Shown piece by piece: positions 1-8,864 of a stretch of 64,000 nucleotides of DNA (its first letter is position 1; each line of letters opens with the position of its first letter). The notes beneath the pieces are model-generated. The model worked only from the letters and a program-made list of their open reading frames with translations, was not told the DNA's origin and made no database searches. A program made the translations under genes and the position numbers. The stretch lies in NCBI RefSeq assembly GCF_017309955.1, contig NZ_CP021248.1, forward strand, positions 434,001 through 498,000, read 5' to 3'. Source of the DNA: Novosphingobium sp. KA1 (lineage in GTDB: Bacteria; Pseudomonadota; Alphaproteobacteria; Sphingomonadales; Sphingomonadaceae).

Positions 1-284
1 ACTGCCGTATTGCGCGGCATTGGAAAGCCGGCAAAGTGGGACCGGGAAACGCCGGAAAGCGTGTAAAGGCTGTATATCTCGCCCTGGTCGTCAATCTGGT
101 TGTAGAAGAACGCACCGAACTTGCCGCCGGACGCCTGAGTGGCTGCATCGGTGACCTTTTGAACCAGATCCTCCAGATCAAAGTCGCCTGCGACGGTTTG
201 CGCGATGCGGCTGAACAACCTCAGGCGCTGGACCTCGGCTGACACCGGGTGTTGGTCGTCATCACCTGGCAACCCTCGTGTCAT
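1..284 (-). CDS. GAF-domain sensor protein, N-terminal part (runs off the window)
   Basis: Reading the minus strand from an ATG at 282-284 gives an open frame to the window edge, about 94 residues. It begins MTRGLPGDDDQHPVSAEVQ and continues with RIAQTVAGDFDLEDLVQ, then a stretch with KFGAFFYNQIDD and a YTLSGVSR motif. This is the start of a GAF domain as found near the N terminus of sensor histidine kinases or diguanylate cyclases, where it senses a small ligand or redox state. The output domain lies outside the window, so kinase or cyclase cannot be decided. The plus-strand frame over the same bases is a shadow. Confidence 0.6.
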   Translation of the reverse strand, partial: MTRGLPGDDDQHPVSAEVQRLRLFSRIAQTVAGDFDLEDLVQKVTDAATQASGGKFGAFFYNQIDDQGEIYSLYTLSGVSRSHFAGFPMPRNTA

Positions 285-588
285 CGGTCTGTGCTGACGA
301 AGAATTTATCCATAAACGGGCCCGATCGCTGGGCGCCGACTGTAATGCCGCACCGATTGCTGCGATCTTAGCGAAGTGCCGATGGCAAGCAAGCCTCCCT
401 GCCGGTCACATGCCTTCAGGCGCATGCCAGTCTCCGGTGTGTGGGGCCTACCGGGCCATTTACGCCTGAGGGACCCGCGAAAAGAGAGGCCGGGCTGTCA
501 GCAAAAATCGAACAACGTGTGCGGCTCTGGAACCGGGCTTCGGATCGCGAGCTTACATGGGCGGTGGGAGGACGACGGAGCACAGAGC
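285..588. other. Intergenic stretch without a recognised gene
   Basis: About 300 bases between the divergent GAF sensor start and a small plus-strand gene. Short open frames here have no good ribosome site or recognisable product. It probably carries the promoters of both neighbours; no convincing -35/-10 pair was picked out. Confidence 0.4.
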
Positions 589-804
589 ATGATCAATCGA
601 CTGAAAAAGCTGTCCGAAGCTGCGAGCGGCCGCGAGAAGGAAAAACGGTTCGTCCGGACGCTTGAAGAAACCGCGGCAAAGGCGGTCGTGACTGCCACCG
701 TGACATTTGCGGTGGGGTTGATCCTCAAAAAGATGTTCGAGCGCTCTGTAGCACAGGCTGCGGAAGAGGGCGCTAAATCAGGGCTTGAACAACGGATGGA
801 TTGA
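589..804 (+). CDS. Small membrane protein, 71 aa
   Basis: The internal ATG at 589 follows a GGAG about 10 bases upstream. The product starts MINRLKKLSEAASGREKEK, a charged amphipathic head. One hydrophobic segment follows at roughly residues 30-50 (AKAVVTATVTFAVGLILKK), and the tail is charged. It looks like a single-span inner-membrane protein with the N terminus in the cytoplasm. No family was recognised. A longer in-frame extension to 376 lacks a ribosome site and reads like non-coding sequence. Confidence 0.45.
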   Translation: MINRLKKLSEAASGREKEKRFVRTLEETAAKAVVTATVTFAVGLILKKMFERSVAQAAEEGAKSGLEQRMD

Positions 805-1031
805 ACAGAGCCGGCGGAAAGGAGCCACCGATGGGAATCAGCCATTCGCTCGAAGCCGCATTGGATCTTAGCGCAATTTCCACCCGTTCGACCTGAATTG
901 GGGGGGCGGCGCGCCTGCTGATGGTCAGATCTGGCAACCTGCGAAGGCGGGAAGGATTTATTTCCCTGATAGAGCAATAACGGGAAGAGCCTCATGGATT
1001 TTGCAGAAACGTGCCTTTTCGCGGAGTTATT

Positions 1032-2282
1032 GTGAGCATTGGCGAAAAGCTGCGGCGGCTTGGGCCGGGGCTAGTAACCGGAGCCGCCGACGACGATCCC
1101 AGTGGGATAGCCACGTACTCCCAGACCGGCGCCCAGTTCGGCACTGGTCTCATGTGGACTATGGTGCTGTGCTATCCCCTGATGGTCGCTGTCCAGCTTG
1201 CCAGCGCGCGCGTTGGACGGGTGACCGGCAAAGGACTTGCGCACAGCTTGAAAAAGATCATGCCGCGATGGCTGATCATCATGATTGCCATTCTGCTGTT
1301 CGTCGCAAACACTATCAATGTCGGCGCCGATCTGGCGGCCATGGGCGAAGCAAGCAGCCTGGTTGCTCCCATCAACAAGCATATCTTCACAGCGATCTTC
1401 GCCCTGGTTTCATTGGGATTGCAAATGCGCATCCCTTATCATCGCTATTCGTCGTGGCTGAAATGGCTCACGCTTGTTCTCTTCGCCTATGTAGCGCTGC
1501 TATTCATGGTGAAGATCGAGTGGTCCGAGGTGGTCACGGGCCTCTTCATTCCCAAGATCTCGGGCACCGACGAGATCACGACGATCGTCGCTATCTTTGG
1601 CACGACCATCAGCCCATATCTGTTTTTCTGGCAAGCGGCCCAGGAAGTCGAGGAACTCGATAACGATGAAGAGCGCGAACCTCTATTGGAGCGTAAGGAT
1701 CAGGCCCCGGACGCCTTGAAGCGTATCCGCTGGGACACATTCGCCGGCATGGCGGTTTCCAACATAGTGGCGCTTGCCATCATCCTCGGGACGGCTGCGA
1801 CGCTGCACAATACCGGCAAGACAGATATCCAGAGCGCCGCCGATGCCGCGAAGGCATTGCAGCCGGTGGCGGGGAACTTCGCTTTCGCGATCTTCTGCCT
1901 CGGGATCGTAGGTACCGGCCTGCTGGCCGTGCCCGTGCTTGCCGGATCCTCTGCCTACGCGGCGTCGGAAATTGGCGGCTGGAATGCGAGCCTCGAGGAC
2001 AAGCCTCGCAGGGCGAAGGCTTTCTATTTCGTGATCGCGCTGGGGGTTGTCCTCTCGATCGGTATCGATTGGTCCCCCTTCAGTCCCATGAAGGCGTTGT
2101 TCTGGAGCGCAGTCCTAAACGGCGTGGTGGCCGTACCCGTGCTGATAGGCCTCATGCTGGTCGTCGCGCGGAGGCAGATCATGCAGCGGTTCGTTGCGCC
2201 GGCGTCGCTGCGCGCTTTCGGTTGGATGGCGACAGCGGTGATGGCGATCGCCGTCGCCGCGATGCTGGCCACTGCCGGATAG
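1032..2282 (+). CDS. Nramp-family divalent metal transporter
   Basis: A polytopic inner-membrane protein of about 416 residues. Near the N terminus it carries a DPSGIATYSQ motif in the first helix, the place where Nramp transporters hold their metal-binding DPGN-type signature. It has about eleven hydrophobic helices. Proton-coupled uptake of Mn2+ or Fe2+ is the family role; the altered motif places it in the divergent bacterial branch, so the substrate is uncertain. GTG at 1032 is preferred because CGGAG lies 8 bases ahead; an in-frame GTG at 1011 would add seven residues but has no ribosome site. A DUF421 gene follows after 19 bases, so the two are probably cotranscribed. Confidence 0.8.
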   Translation: MSIGEKLRRLGPGLVTGAADDDPSGIATYSQTGAQFGTGLMWTMVLCYPLMVAVQLASARVGRVTGKGLAHSLKKIMPRWLIIMIAILLFVANTINVGADLAAMGEASSLVAPINKHIFTAIFALVSLGLQMRIPYHRYSSWLKWLTLVLFAYVALLFMVKIEWSEVVTGLFIPKISGTDEITTIVAIFGTTISPYLFFWQAAQEVEELDNDEEREPLLERKDQAPDALKRIRWDTFAGMAVSNIVALAIILGTAATLHNTGKTDIQSAADAAKALQPVAGNFAFAIFCLGIVGTGLLAVPVLAGSSAYAASEIGGWNASLEDKPRRAKAFYFVIALGVVLSIGIDWSPFSPMKALFWSAVLNGVVAVPVLIGLMLVVARRQIMQRFVAPASLRAFGWMATAVMAIAVAAMLATAG

Positions 2283-2301
2283 ACGGTTCGGGAGAACGGG
2301 A

Positions 2302-2796
2302 ATGGAATGGGTGCAATCGATCGTGGGCTCTGACCAGGGATCGCCCAGCACGGCACAGCTCTGTGCCCGAGCGGTCATCCTGTTCATCTATGGGATCGCA
2401 TGCATCCGTATCGCTGGCAGGCGGACATTTTCCAGCCTCACGCCGCTTGATATTATCGTGGCCATAATTGTCGGCTCGAACATCAGTCGCGCCATGACCG
2501 GCAAAGCGCCATTCCTTCCTGCTCTGGCAGCGACGCTTTTGCTGGTCGTGCTGCACCGCCTTGTCGCGATGGCCACGGTTCGCTGGAACCCATTGGCGAG
2601 CTTTGTCAAAGGACGCTCGACTGTCCTCATCAAAGACGGTCGGATCGACGCCGAGGCCATGAAACGCCATGGCATCAGCACAGCCGATCTCATGGAAGGC
2701 TTGCGGATGGAGCAAGTCAGGCATGCCGACGAGGTGGAACTCGCCACATTGGAGCGCGGAGGCAAGATCAGCGTCGTTCGGCGCGGAAAGGCGTGA
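2302..2796 (+). CDS. DUF421 (YetF-like) membrane protein
   Basis: 164 residues: an N-terminal membrane part with about three helices (residues 20-90, including GRRTFSSLTPLDIIVAIIVG), then a soluble domain with the typical GRSTVLIKDGRID strand and a LRMEQVRHADEVELATLE segment. This matches DUF421/YetF proteins, whose molecular role is unknown and which are often near stress or spore genes. It sits between the Nramp gene and an 87-aa membrane protein, 1 base from the latter, in an apparent three-gene operon. Confidence 0.8.
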   Translation: MEWVQSIVGSDQGSPSTAQLCARAVILFIYGIACIRIAGRRTFSSLTPLDIIVAIIVGSNISRAMTGKAPFLPALAATLLLVVLHRLVAMATVRWNPLASFVKGRSTVLIKDGRIDAEAMKRHGISTADLMEGLRMEQVRHADEVELATLERGGKISVVRRGKA

Positions 2797-2797
2797 T

Positions 2798-3061
2798 ATG
2801 CCCGATTGGGCGAGAGACGCGCTTCAATACTACGGCGCAGGCGCGGCCGTTGTCGCATCGCTTCTGGTATCCCTCAATCTGGGGAGGCTATGGACCGGCC
2901 GGGCGATGGTGATCTTTGTTTCCAGTTCACTTGCCCTCATCGCGTGGGGATTCCTCAATCCGGATAGCGAAGGCATTGGCTGGCAAAATCTGGTCCTGCT
3001 GGCAATCAACGCGGTTGGCGTATGGCGTTATCTCGTGTCCGGCGCTCGAGCCGGGGCCTGA
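2798..3061 (+). CDS. Small membrane protein, 87 aa
   Basis: The ATG at 2798 lies one base after the DUF421 stop, so translational coupling is likely. The product has three hydrophobic segments: about residues 10-30 (YYGAGAAVVASLLVSLNLG), 36-54 and 64-82. It ends in a short basic tail. It resembles small bacterial membrane proteins of unknown function that accompany DUF421. Its stop abuts the stop of the convergent cysteine-hydrolase gene at 3062, leaving no room for a separate terminator. Confidence 0.65.
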   Translation: MPDWARDALQYYGAGAAVVASLLVSLNLGRLWTGRAMVIFVSSSLALIAWGFLNPDSEGIGWQNLVLLAINAVGVWRYLVSGARAGA

Positions 3062-3637
3062 TCAACCCGCCAAGTCACCGCACTTCCATGCCGAAAGCGC
3101 CATGTTGACGGTGGAATCGATCCGAGCGTTCATCGAGGCGTTGGCGATCTTCAGAGCCCATTTTTCCCGACTTTCGTCCTCGCCCGCAACTGCATCTGCC
3201 GGAATCCACAGGGTGTAATCTTGCATATGGGCGTCAGCCGCGGTGAACAAAATGCAGATATCCGCCGCGATCCCGGTCAGCACCAAGCGCGTGACGCCGA
3301 GCTTGGGCAGCAACACGGGCAAATTCGTCGCGTAAAACCCGGAGAACTGCGGTTTGAGGATGAAATAGTCCTTGTCCCGTGGGCGGAGTCTTTCGGCGAT
3401 CGGATTGGGTCGTTCCAATGCGTGATCAATCAACGCGGAACGGTCCGAATGCCATTCTCCGAAATTGTCGTTCACATAGATGACGGGGTAGTCGAGCGCA
3501 TCGCATTGCCCGATGAGGCCTTCGATAACCGGTACGATTGTCCTTGCCCGAGGCTCGAGAGTTTCCCCCCCCGGAAAGTCAAAGCAGTTGATCATGTCCA
3601 TGATCAGCAGGGCGGTGCCTGTCGCGGGGTGATCCAT
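3062..3637 (-). CDS. Isochorismatase-like cysteine hydrolase
   Basis: 191 residues with the isochorismatase/nicotinamidase fold. The acidic residue is in LLIMDMINCF (Asp about 14), the lysine in YFILKPQFSGFYAT (Lys about 94), and the catalytic cysteine in GIAADICILFTA. All three members of the D-K-C triad appear present. Family members hydrolyse amides or carbamates such as nicotinamide, N-carbamoylsarcosine or isochorismate; the substrate cannot be read from sequence. The gene is convergent with the Nramp/DUF421 cluster. Confidence 0.8.
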   Translation of the reverse strand: MDHPATGTALLIMDMINCFDFPGGETLEPRARTIVPVIEGLIGQCDALDYPVIYVNDNFGEWHSDRSALIDHALERPNPIAERLRPRDKDYFILKPQFSGFYATNLPVLLPKLGVTRLVLTGIAADICILFTAADAHMQDYTLWIPADAVAGEDESREKWALKIANASMNARIDSTVNMALSAWKCGDLAG

Positions 3638-3694
3638 ATGCGCTCCGGTTTGCTGTTCGGGCAGGGTCTGACCCTGCGCGGCTAATCCGCGCCG

Positions 3695-3883
3695 TCAGTC
3701 GGGTTTTTGTTCCGCTGTTTCCTGTCGGGACTGGCGGATGCGACGCAGGCCTTTAGTCTGCTCCTTTTCTCCTTCTAGGACGAGGTCGGGACGCGGGGCG
3801 ATTTCTCCGGCAAGCCTTTTCGCGTAACCCTTGATGACCGCGCCGATGCCTGCTGCGACACCTTTGTCCTTACTATCCGTCAT
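3695..3883 (-). CDS. CsbD-like small stress protein
   Basis: The start is set at 3883 (MTDSKDKGVAAGIGAVIKG) because AAAGGA lies 8 bases upstream; a longer frame to 3931 has none. The 62-residue hydrophilic product has the pattern AKRLAGEIAPRPDLVLEGEKEQTKG. This resembles the CsbD arrangement of a lysine-rich 'GKAKEAVGK' stretch followed by an acidic 'LEAEGK' stretch. CsbD proteins are general-stress proteins of unknown mechanism. The match is loose and the C-terminal tail differs. Confidence 0.5.
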   Translation of the reverse strand: MTDSKDKGVAAGIGAVIKGYAKRLAGEIAPRPDLVLEGEKEQTKGLRRIRQSRQETAEQKPD

Positions 3884-3934
3884 ATTGGCAGTCCTTTCGT
3901 ACCCAAGCCTCGCGGGCTTCAAAGCTTCCATTTG

Positions 3935-4543
3935 CTATCCGGGGTAGGGGGCCGTCTTTAACAGTCCTGCGAGGTGGGCCGCATTCCCGGCCACCATTTT
4001 TGCTGTCTTCGCGACCATTTCAGGTGTTTCATCCAGGTCCTTGAAGTCGGTAGAGCCCATCGCTTCACCCACCCAATAGCAAGCGGCCACCGCAGGGATC
4101 GTCCAACCGACATCGTTGAGAGCCTGGAAAAGCTGGGCGGAGGAAAAATGTGCGCCGTCCTCATTCCCCACGATCGCCGCGACCGCGACCTTGCCATAAC
4201 TCGGCATACGTCCGGCATCGTCTGTCTCATCGAGAAACGCATCCATGCGTTCGAGCACGCGTTTGGCAATGCTGCCGATCTGCCCCATCCAGATCGGTCC
4301 GCCGAAAATCAGAATATCATGCGCGAGGATCTTCTCCCGAAGGGCGGGCCAGTCGTCACCTTCTCCCTCGTCGGAGGTGACACCGGGCAGGATGTTGAGC
4401 GCGGCGACACGGACGGTTTCGGAGACGGATACCTGTCGTCCGGCGAAGGCCTTCTTGAGGACCGCGATCATCGCGTCGCTCGAAGATGCTTCACTCGGAT
4501 CGGATTTCAGCGTGCAATTGATAGCCAGAGCCTTGAGTGCCAT
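3935..4543 (-). CDS. Flavodoxin-like NAD(P)H-dependent FMN reductase
   Basis: The start at 4543 is chosen because AAGGAG lies 8 bases before the ATG. The 202-residue product opens MALKALAINCTLKSDP with a phosphate-binding loop (about residues 8-17) typical of the NADPH-dependent FMN reductase/flavodoxin fold. A second flavin-binding strand follows at ILIFGGPIWMGQIGSIAKRV, and a third at GKVAVAAIVGNEDGAHFSS. It would bind FMN in the cytoplasm and reduce quinones, nitro compounds or flavin. Neighbours suggest a stress role rather than a defined pathway. Confidence 0.75.
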   Translation of the reverse strand: MALKALAINCTLKSDPSEASSSDAMIAVLKKAFAGRQVSVSETVRVAALNILPGVTSDEGEGDDWPALREKILAHDILIFGGPIWMGQIGSIAKRVLERMDAFLDETDDAGRMPSYGKVAVAAIVGNEDGAHFSSAQLFQALNDVGWTIPAVAACYWVGEAMGSTDFKDLDETPEMVAKTAKMVAGNAAHLAGLLKTAPYPG

Positions 4544-4735
4544 CGGCGTTCTCCTTGGAGGCGACATCCCGCACGGGATCGCTGTTGATAGTGCAACGTC
4601 TGGCTGGCTGATGGGTTCGCGACAAATGGTTCGGCTAAACTCGGAACATCCCGTTTTGCGAAAGCCATCAGTAGTCTTTGGAACCGCGAGGCCTTGCCGC
4701 CGGTTGAAAATGCATGTGGCGCGAGAGGAAAGCCG

Positions 4736-5389
4736 ATGTCGACCAAGCCATGGTCTTTAGCGAAAAGCAGCGCACGGATCGCGTTAGCCGAATTTGTTCG
4801 GGACCCGGCGAAGGTCGGATCGGCGTTTCCAGCAACGGAACGTCTGGTCGACCGGGTATTCGAGCCGCTAAACTGGCCGAGGATTGGGGTTCTGGTGGAG
4901 TTCGGCCCCGGAACCGGACGTTTTACCTCAGCGGCCCTGGCGCGGATGCGCCGCGGGACTCGCCTGATCGCGATCGAGCCAGGCGGCGAATTCGTGGACC
5001 ACTTGCAAAGTTCCATACGTGACCCGCGCCTTTCCGTAGTGCGCGGCCTCGCCCAGGACGTTGCAAAAATATTGAGCGATCACGGCCTTTCGCAGGTGGA
5101 TTGCATTGTCTCAGGACTTCCATTCTCGACGCTGAACCACGCCGTGGGCGCTCAAATCGCTGAGGCCAGCGCGTCGGTTCTGAGCCAGCACGGCAGTTTC
5201 GCCGCATATCAGATGAGAACCAGCGTGAAGCCGCTGCTGAGACGTTACTTCTATTCGGTTCGCAGCCGGTACGAATGGCGAAATATTCCTCCATGCCATC
5301 TGTATTGGGCCAGCCATCCCAGGTTTCGTCCCCACATGCATTCATTGGTGGGAGGGAGAGCGCATAATGCCAGCCTTTCTGAAGAATAA
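4736..5389 (+). CDS. Class I SAM-dependent methyltransferase (phospholipid N-methyltransferase type)
   Basis: The ATG at 4736 is preceded by GAGAGGAAA at good spacing. The 217-residue product has a SAM-binding motif I at about residues 53-61 (VEFGPGTGRFT), an acidic residue after the second strand (LIAIEPG) and the post-I region VDCIVSGLPFSTL. The GLPFS signature in motif IV resembles PmtA-type phosphatidylethanolamine methyltransferases and rRNA adenine dimethylases. Phospholipid methylation is plausible but not proven. The 3' end overlaps the start of the DUF6766 gene by 23 bases, indicating coupling. Confidence 0.75.
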   Translation: MSTKPWSLAKSSARIALAEFVRDPAKVGSAFPATERLVDRVFEPLNWPRIGVLVEFGPGTGRFTSAALARMRRGTRLIAIEPGGEFVDHLQSSIRDPRLSVVRGLAQDVAKILSDHGLSQVDCIVSGLPFSTLNHAVGAQIAEASASVLSQHGSFAAYQMRTSVKPLLRRYFYSVRSRYEWRNIPPCHLYWASHPRFRPHMHSLVGGRAHNASLSEE

Positions 5390-5987
5390 CGGCCTTACGC
5401 TCGTTTTGGTGGTGCTCTTTGCATTGAGCATTCTCGGTCAGTGGTTTACCGGCTGGAGGGTGGCGATCGAAGACGCGGTGCGCCACGGGCAGCATGCCGA
5501 CAGTATCTGGGACTATGCGCGCAGCCCGCAGTTCCTCTCCTCGGTTTTCGAAAATTGGGAGAGCGAGTTCCTGCAAATGTCGGCCTACGTGATCCTCACT
5601 GCATTTCTTGTTCAGAAGGGATCAGCGGAATCGAAAGATCCGGATGAGCCGCCGCGCGATTCCGAGCTGGCCCTACAGGCCAACAAGTCGGGTGCGCCCA
5701 AGATCCTCAGATGGGGCCGCGTCTGGCGTGCGCTTTACGCCCGTTCTCTGGGGATTGCTCTGGGAGCTTTGTTCGTGATCTCGTTCGTGATCCACTGGAC
5801 CCAAAGCGCGCAAGTGGCCGCAGAGGAGGCGCTATCCCATGGTCAGGCGCCGTCCACGCTCCTCGAATATCTTTTCGATCCGCAGCTGTGGTTCGAATCG
5901 TTCCAGAACTGGCAAAGCGAATTTCTCTCGACAGCCGTGCTGGTGGTGCTGTCTATCGTAACCGTCCGATTGGGACCGCCTGCCTGA
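5367..5987 (+). pseudogene. DUF6766-like membrane protein, 5' part, split by IS66
   Basis: Residues 1-197 of this gene (to 5957) are native; the frame then runs ten codons into IS66 and stops. The native end is at 8768-8836 after the element. Joining the two across the 8-bp duplication TGTCTATC restores a 219-residue protein ending LRQRESPESKPVAAPHAKTG. The protein is an internal duplication: each half has one hydrophobic helix, a helix with WESEFLQ or WQSEFLS, a second hydrophobic helix, and a tail with Q(K/R)xSxESK. Such proteins are called DUF6766 and have no known role. The truncated form lacks only the last 22 residues and part of the last helix. Confidence 0.75.
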
Positions 5988-6004
5988 TGGCGCGATAATC
6001 TCTT

Positions 6005-6042
6005 AAGAGACGGTCATAGCGACGTCGCTAACGACGTCTCTT
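6005..6042. promoter_or_regulatory. Nested inverted repeats upstream of IS66 tnpA
   Basis: AAGAGACG (6005-6012) pairs with CGTCTCTT (6035-6042). Between them sits a perfect 14-bp palindrome, TAGCGACGTCGCTA (6017-6030). The structure lies in the leader 15 bases ahead of the tnpA start. It could be an operator, or a hairpin that protects the element from read-through transcription; no regulator is identified. Confidence 0.4.
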
Positions 6043-6056
6043 GATCGGGGATTGCG

Positions 6057-6431
6057 ATGAGGGTGGAGATACTGGGTCAGGAACGTCGGCGCCGGTGGAC
6101 GGATCAGCAGCGGCTGGAGATCATTGGTGCCGTTGGCGTGAATGGCGCTACACTGACAGAGGTGGCGCAGCGCCACGATGTAACCCGACAGCAGATTTAT
6201 ACTTGGCGGTATGATTTGAAGAAACGCGGGCTCTTGGGAGCCGCCCCCGAACCTGTCTTTCTCCCCCTGGACTTGCCTGCCGTTCGAGCCCCTGAAGTTG
6301 CTTACGACCCTGGCCCAGACGCGACGTCCATGGTTGAGCTGCGCCTGACGAAAGGCCGGACTTTGCGCTTTGGAAGCGACATCGAGGTCATCTCCCTGGC
6401 ACGGCTCATCCGCTGCGTGGAGGCGGCGTGA
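6057..6431 (+). CDS. tnpA: IS66 TnpA (Orf1) accessory protein
   Basis: 124 residues. The N-terminal helix-turn-helix (about 14-55: RRWTDQQRLEIIGAVGVNGATLTEVAQRHDVTRQQIYTWR, given here only as a guide to its HTH_Tnp_1 character) is that of IS66 Orf1, which binds DNA and is needed with TnpB for transposition. The C-terminal half is variable, as usual. The stop overlaps the GTG start of tnpB by four bases. Confidence 0.88.
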   Translation: MRVEILGQERRRRWTDQQRLEIIGAVGVNGATLTEVAQRHDVTRQQIYTWRYDLKKRGLLGAAPEPVFLPLDLPAVRAPEVAYDPGPDATSMVELRLTKGRTLRFGSDIEVISLARLIRCVEAA

Positions 6432-6775
6432 TAGGGCCGGGAACTGGCGTGCGGGTTTACTTGGCCTGCGGCGTCACTGACATGCGCAAAGGCATCTCTG
6501 GTCTTGGTCAGCTGGCCCAGACGGTGCTGCGACAGAAACCGACAAGCGGCGCGGTGTTCGCTTTTCGAGGACGTCGCGGCGACAGGGTGAAGCTCCTGTA
6601 CTGGGATGGGCAGGGATTTTGCCTGTACTACAAGGTCTTGCAGCGTGGCCGTTTTCCTTGGCCTTCCGCTGCAGACGGGACGGCGCGGCTGACGTCGGCA
6701 CAACTCGCGATGCTTTGGGAAGGCATCGACTGGAGGCGCCCAAATTGGGGCGCGCCGCCTGCCCATGTGGGCTGA
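6428..6775 (+). CDS. tnpB: IS66 TnpB (Orf2) accessory protein
   Basis: 115 residues starting at GTG 6428 inside the tnpA stop (GTGA). The IS66 Orf2 core is clear: [19 protein letters not shown] near the N terminus, then [28 protein letters not shown] and [16 protein letters not shown]. This family is required for IS66 transposition by an unknown mechanism. Its order after tnpA and before tnpC is the standard IS66 layout. Confidence 0.9.
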   Translation: MIGPGTGVRVYLACGVTDMRKGISGLGQLAQTVLRQKPTSGAVFAFRGRRGDRVKLLYWDGQGFCLYYKVLQRGRFPWPSAADGTARLTSAQLAMLWEGIDWRRPNWGAPPAHVG

Positions 6776-6837
6776 TTTTTGTTCCTGAATCTACCTGTTT
6801 TCATGGATATTCCTGCCCCTGGCTGGTAAGCAGGATC

Positions 6838-8448
6838 ATGCTGAGCGCGGCGCAAAATCTTCCCGAAGACCCAGCTTTGCTGAAGGCGATAATCGCCGAC
6901 TTGCAGGCGGAAAACGCGAAGCTGGCGGCAACGGTCCGTGCACATGATCTGGTGGTTCAGGCCCTGCGTCTGCGCATTGCCAAACTGAAGAAACAGGCCT
7001 TCGGCAAATCCTCGGAAAAGATCGAACGCGAGATCGAGCAGCTGGAACTGGCCCTAGAGGACATTCTGGTCGCCGCGGCACAAACCGTCGCTTCGCCGAG
7101 TGATGTCGAAGAGGATGAGGCCACTGCGCACGTAGACAGTGCACGGGCCATGGCCCGGCGCCCGCGCGTTGCGCCTGACACCCCGCGCGAGCGAAAAGAA
7201 CTCGACCCGGGCAGCGCTTGTCCCGATTGCGGGGGCCAGTTACGCCTCGTCGGCGAGGACGTAAGCGAAATCATCGAAATGATTACCGCCAAGCTGAAGG
7301 TGATCGAGGTCGCGCGGCCGAAGAAGTCCTGCCGCGGCTGTGAGAAAATGGTGCAGGTGCCGGCTCCGAGCCGCCCGATCCCCGGCAGCATGGCCGGAAG
7401 CAGCCTGCTTGCCTACGTGCTCGTCTCAAAGTTCGACGATCACTTGCCGCTGTACCGGCAGAACGAAATCCTTGCCCGCATGGGCGCTGACATTCCCCGC
7501 AGCACGCTGGCTGACTGGTGCGGCAAGGCGATGCGAAGCCTGCAGCCCTTGATCGAGCGTATTGAGGCATCGGTCCTTGCCAGCACCGTCATCCACGCCG
7601 ATGATACACCGATCCAGGTGCTGGATCACACAAGGCGGGCCAAGGGGCTCGGCAAGGGCGTGAAGCAAGGCAGGATCTGGGGTTATGTCTGCGATCAGCG
7701 CCCGTGGAACGGGCCGGCACCGCCGGGTGTGGTCTATCGCTTTGCCCCCAACTGGAAGGCGGAGCACGTGCAAAGCCACCTTTGCAATGCGAGCGGCATT
7801 CTCCAGGCCGACGCCTATAAGGGATATGCGAAGCTCTATGAGCCCGGCGCGGACGGCGAACCGCGCTTCCGGGAAGCTGCCTGCTTCGCCCATTGGCGGC
7901 GTGACTTCCACGACATCTGGAAAGCGAACAAATCCCCGATAGCGCGAGAAGCCCTCGATCGCATCGGCCAGCTGTACGACATTGAACGCGAAATTGTCGG
8001 GAAACCTGCCGATGTTCGGCGTGCCGTCCGCCAGGAGCATAGCAAACCCAAACTCGAGGCGTTGCGCGCCTGGGCCGAGCAGCAACTCACCCGCATTCCC
8101 GTCAAGGGCGACTTGGCCAGCGCTATTCGTTACGGCTTGGGTCGCTGGCAAGCCTTCTCATTGTTCACCGAGGACGGGCGCGTCGCCATCGATAACAATG
8201 CCGCTGAGCGAGCCGTCAGACCTATTGGTCTAGGAAGACGCAACTGGCTATTCGCCGGCTCCGAAGCAGGCGCTGAAACACTGGCGCGAGCCATGACGCT
8301 TATTGAAAGTTCCAAGATGAACGGTCTTGATCCGCAGGCTTATCTCGCCGACGTGCTCGGCCGTATCCATGATCACAAGATCAACCGGATCGAGGAATTG
8401 CTGCCTTGGAAATGGGTGCCCTTGGTACCGTTGGCAGAGGTAGCCTGA
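6838..8448 (+). CDS. tnpC: IS66 transposase TnpC
   Basis: 536 residues from the ATG at 6838. An N-terminal coiled coil (about 10-80) with the [12 protein letters not shown] motif is followed by a zinc-binding segment (CPDCGG and CRGCEK pairs). A long DDE-type catalytic domain with [11 protein letters not shown], then [11 protein letters not shown], and the C-terminal [20 protein letters not shown] follow. All blocks of the IS66 transposase are present at normal length. A longer upstream frame to 6619 overlaps tnpB and is not credible as the start. The stop overlaps the next small gene as TGATG. Confidence 0.92.
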   Translation: MLSAAQNLPEDPALLKAIIADLQAENAKLAATVRAHDLVVQALRLRIAKLKKQAFGKSSEKIEREIEQLELALEDILVAAAQTVASPSDVEEDEATAHVDSARAMARRPRVAPDTPRERKELDPGSACPDCGGQLRLVGEDVSEIIEMITAKLKVIEVARPKKSCRGCEKMVQVPAPSRPIPGSMAGSSLLAYVLVSKFDDHLPLYRQNEILARMGADIPRSTLADWCGKAMRSLQPLIERIEASVLASTVIHADDTPIQVLDHTRRAKGLGKGVKQGRIWGYVCDQRPWNGPAPPGVVYRFAPNWKAEHVQSHLCNASGILQADAYKGYAKLYEPGADGEPRFREAACFAHWRRDFHDIWKANKSPIAREALDRIGQLYDIEREIVGKPADVRRAVRQEHSKPKLEALRAWAEQQLTRIPVKGDLASAIRYGLGRWQAFSLFTEDGRVAIDNNAAERAVRPIGLGRRNWLFAGSEAGAETLARAMTLIESSKMNGLDPQAYLADVLGRIHDHKINRIEELLPWKWVPLVPLAEVA

Positions 8449-8744
8449 TGGCCACGATCACCCATGTGCACACACTGGCCTATGCTGCCGAAATGCTCGG
8501 CGAGGACGTGGAGCTGTTGCAAGCCATCATCCGGAGCGGCGACAATCTGACATACGGCAGCATCATCAGCGTTTACACTGGCCCCGATGAGACCATTACG
8601 GCGCTCACCGACGACGGCGTCGACGAACTGTCAGATATGCTTCGAGAAGCACGCCGCACCACCCAGACCTGGCACGGCTTCCTCGATGACTTCGTTGACG
8701 ATCCCGAACTCGCCACTCGCTTCAAGGCCCAACCACCGCGGTAA
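8448..8744 (+). CDS. IS66-borne small accessory protein, 98 aa
   Basis: It starts at the ATG that overlaps the tnpC stop, so it is translationally coupled. The product ([20 protein letters not shown], then LTDDGVDELSDMLREAR) is acidic and soluble. Related small proteins ride at the 3' end of some alphaproteobacterial IS66 elements; their role is unknown. Its stop is fused to the right terminal repeat, so it is part of the element. Confidence 0.65.
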   Translation: MATITHVHTLAYAAEMLGEDVELLQAIIRSGDNLTYGSIISVYTGPDETITALTDDGVDELSDMLREARRTTQTWHGFLDDFVDDPELATRFKAQPPR

Positions 8745-8767
8745 CAATCGGACGGTTACTGTCTATC

Positions 8768-8836
8768 TATCTGCGCCAGCGGGAGTCCCCGGAATCGAAA
8801 CCCGTCGCCGCTCCCCACGCCAAGACCGGGAATTGA
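8768..8836 (+). pseudogene. DUF6766-like gene, detached 3' end
   Basis: After the right-hand target duplication the frame of the gene broken at 5957 continues for 22 codons (YLRQRESPESKPVAAPHAK, then TGN) and stops at TGA 8834-8836. The motif RESPESKP mirrors GSAESKDP in the first half of the same protein, which confirms the join. It cannot be expressed on its own. Confidence 0.8.
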
Positions 8837-8864
8837 TCTGGAAGCGAAGGGAGCGGCGATAGCC

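Larger units (their letters stand above)
5958..8759 (+). mobile_element. IS66-family insertion sequence, 2802 bp, with 8-bp target duplication
   Basis: The left end reads GTAACCGTCCGATTG (5958-5972). The right end (8745-8759) is its exact inverse complement, giving a 15-bp perfect terminal repeat. TGTCTATC flanks the element on both sides (5950-5957 and 8760-8767); an 8-bp duplication is the IS66 norm. It carries tnpA, tnpB and tnpC plus a 98-aa extra gene, all intact. It interrupts the DUF6766 gene 22 codons before its stop. The intact genes and perfect ends suggest a recent, possibly still active copy. Confidence 0.93.
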
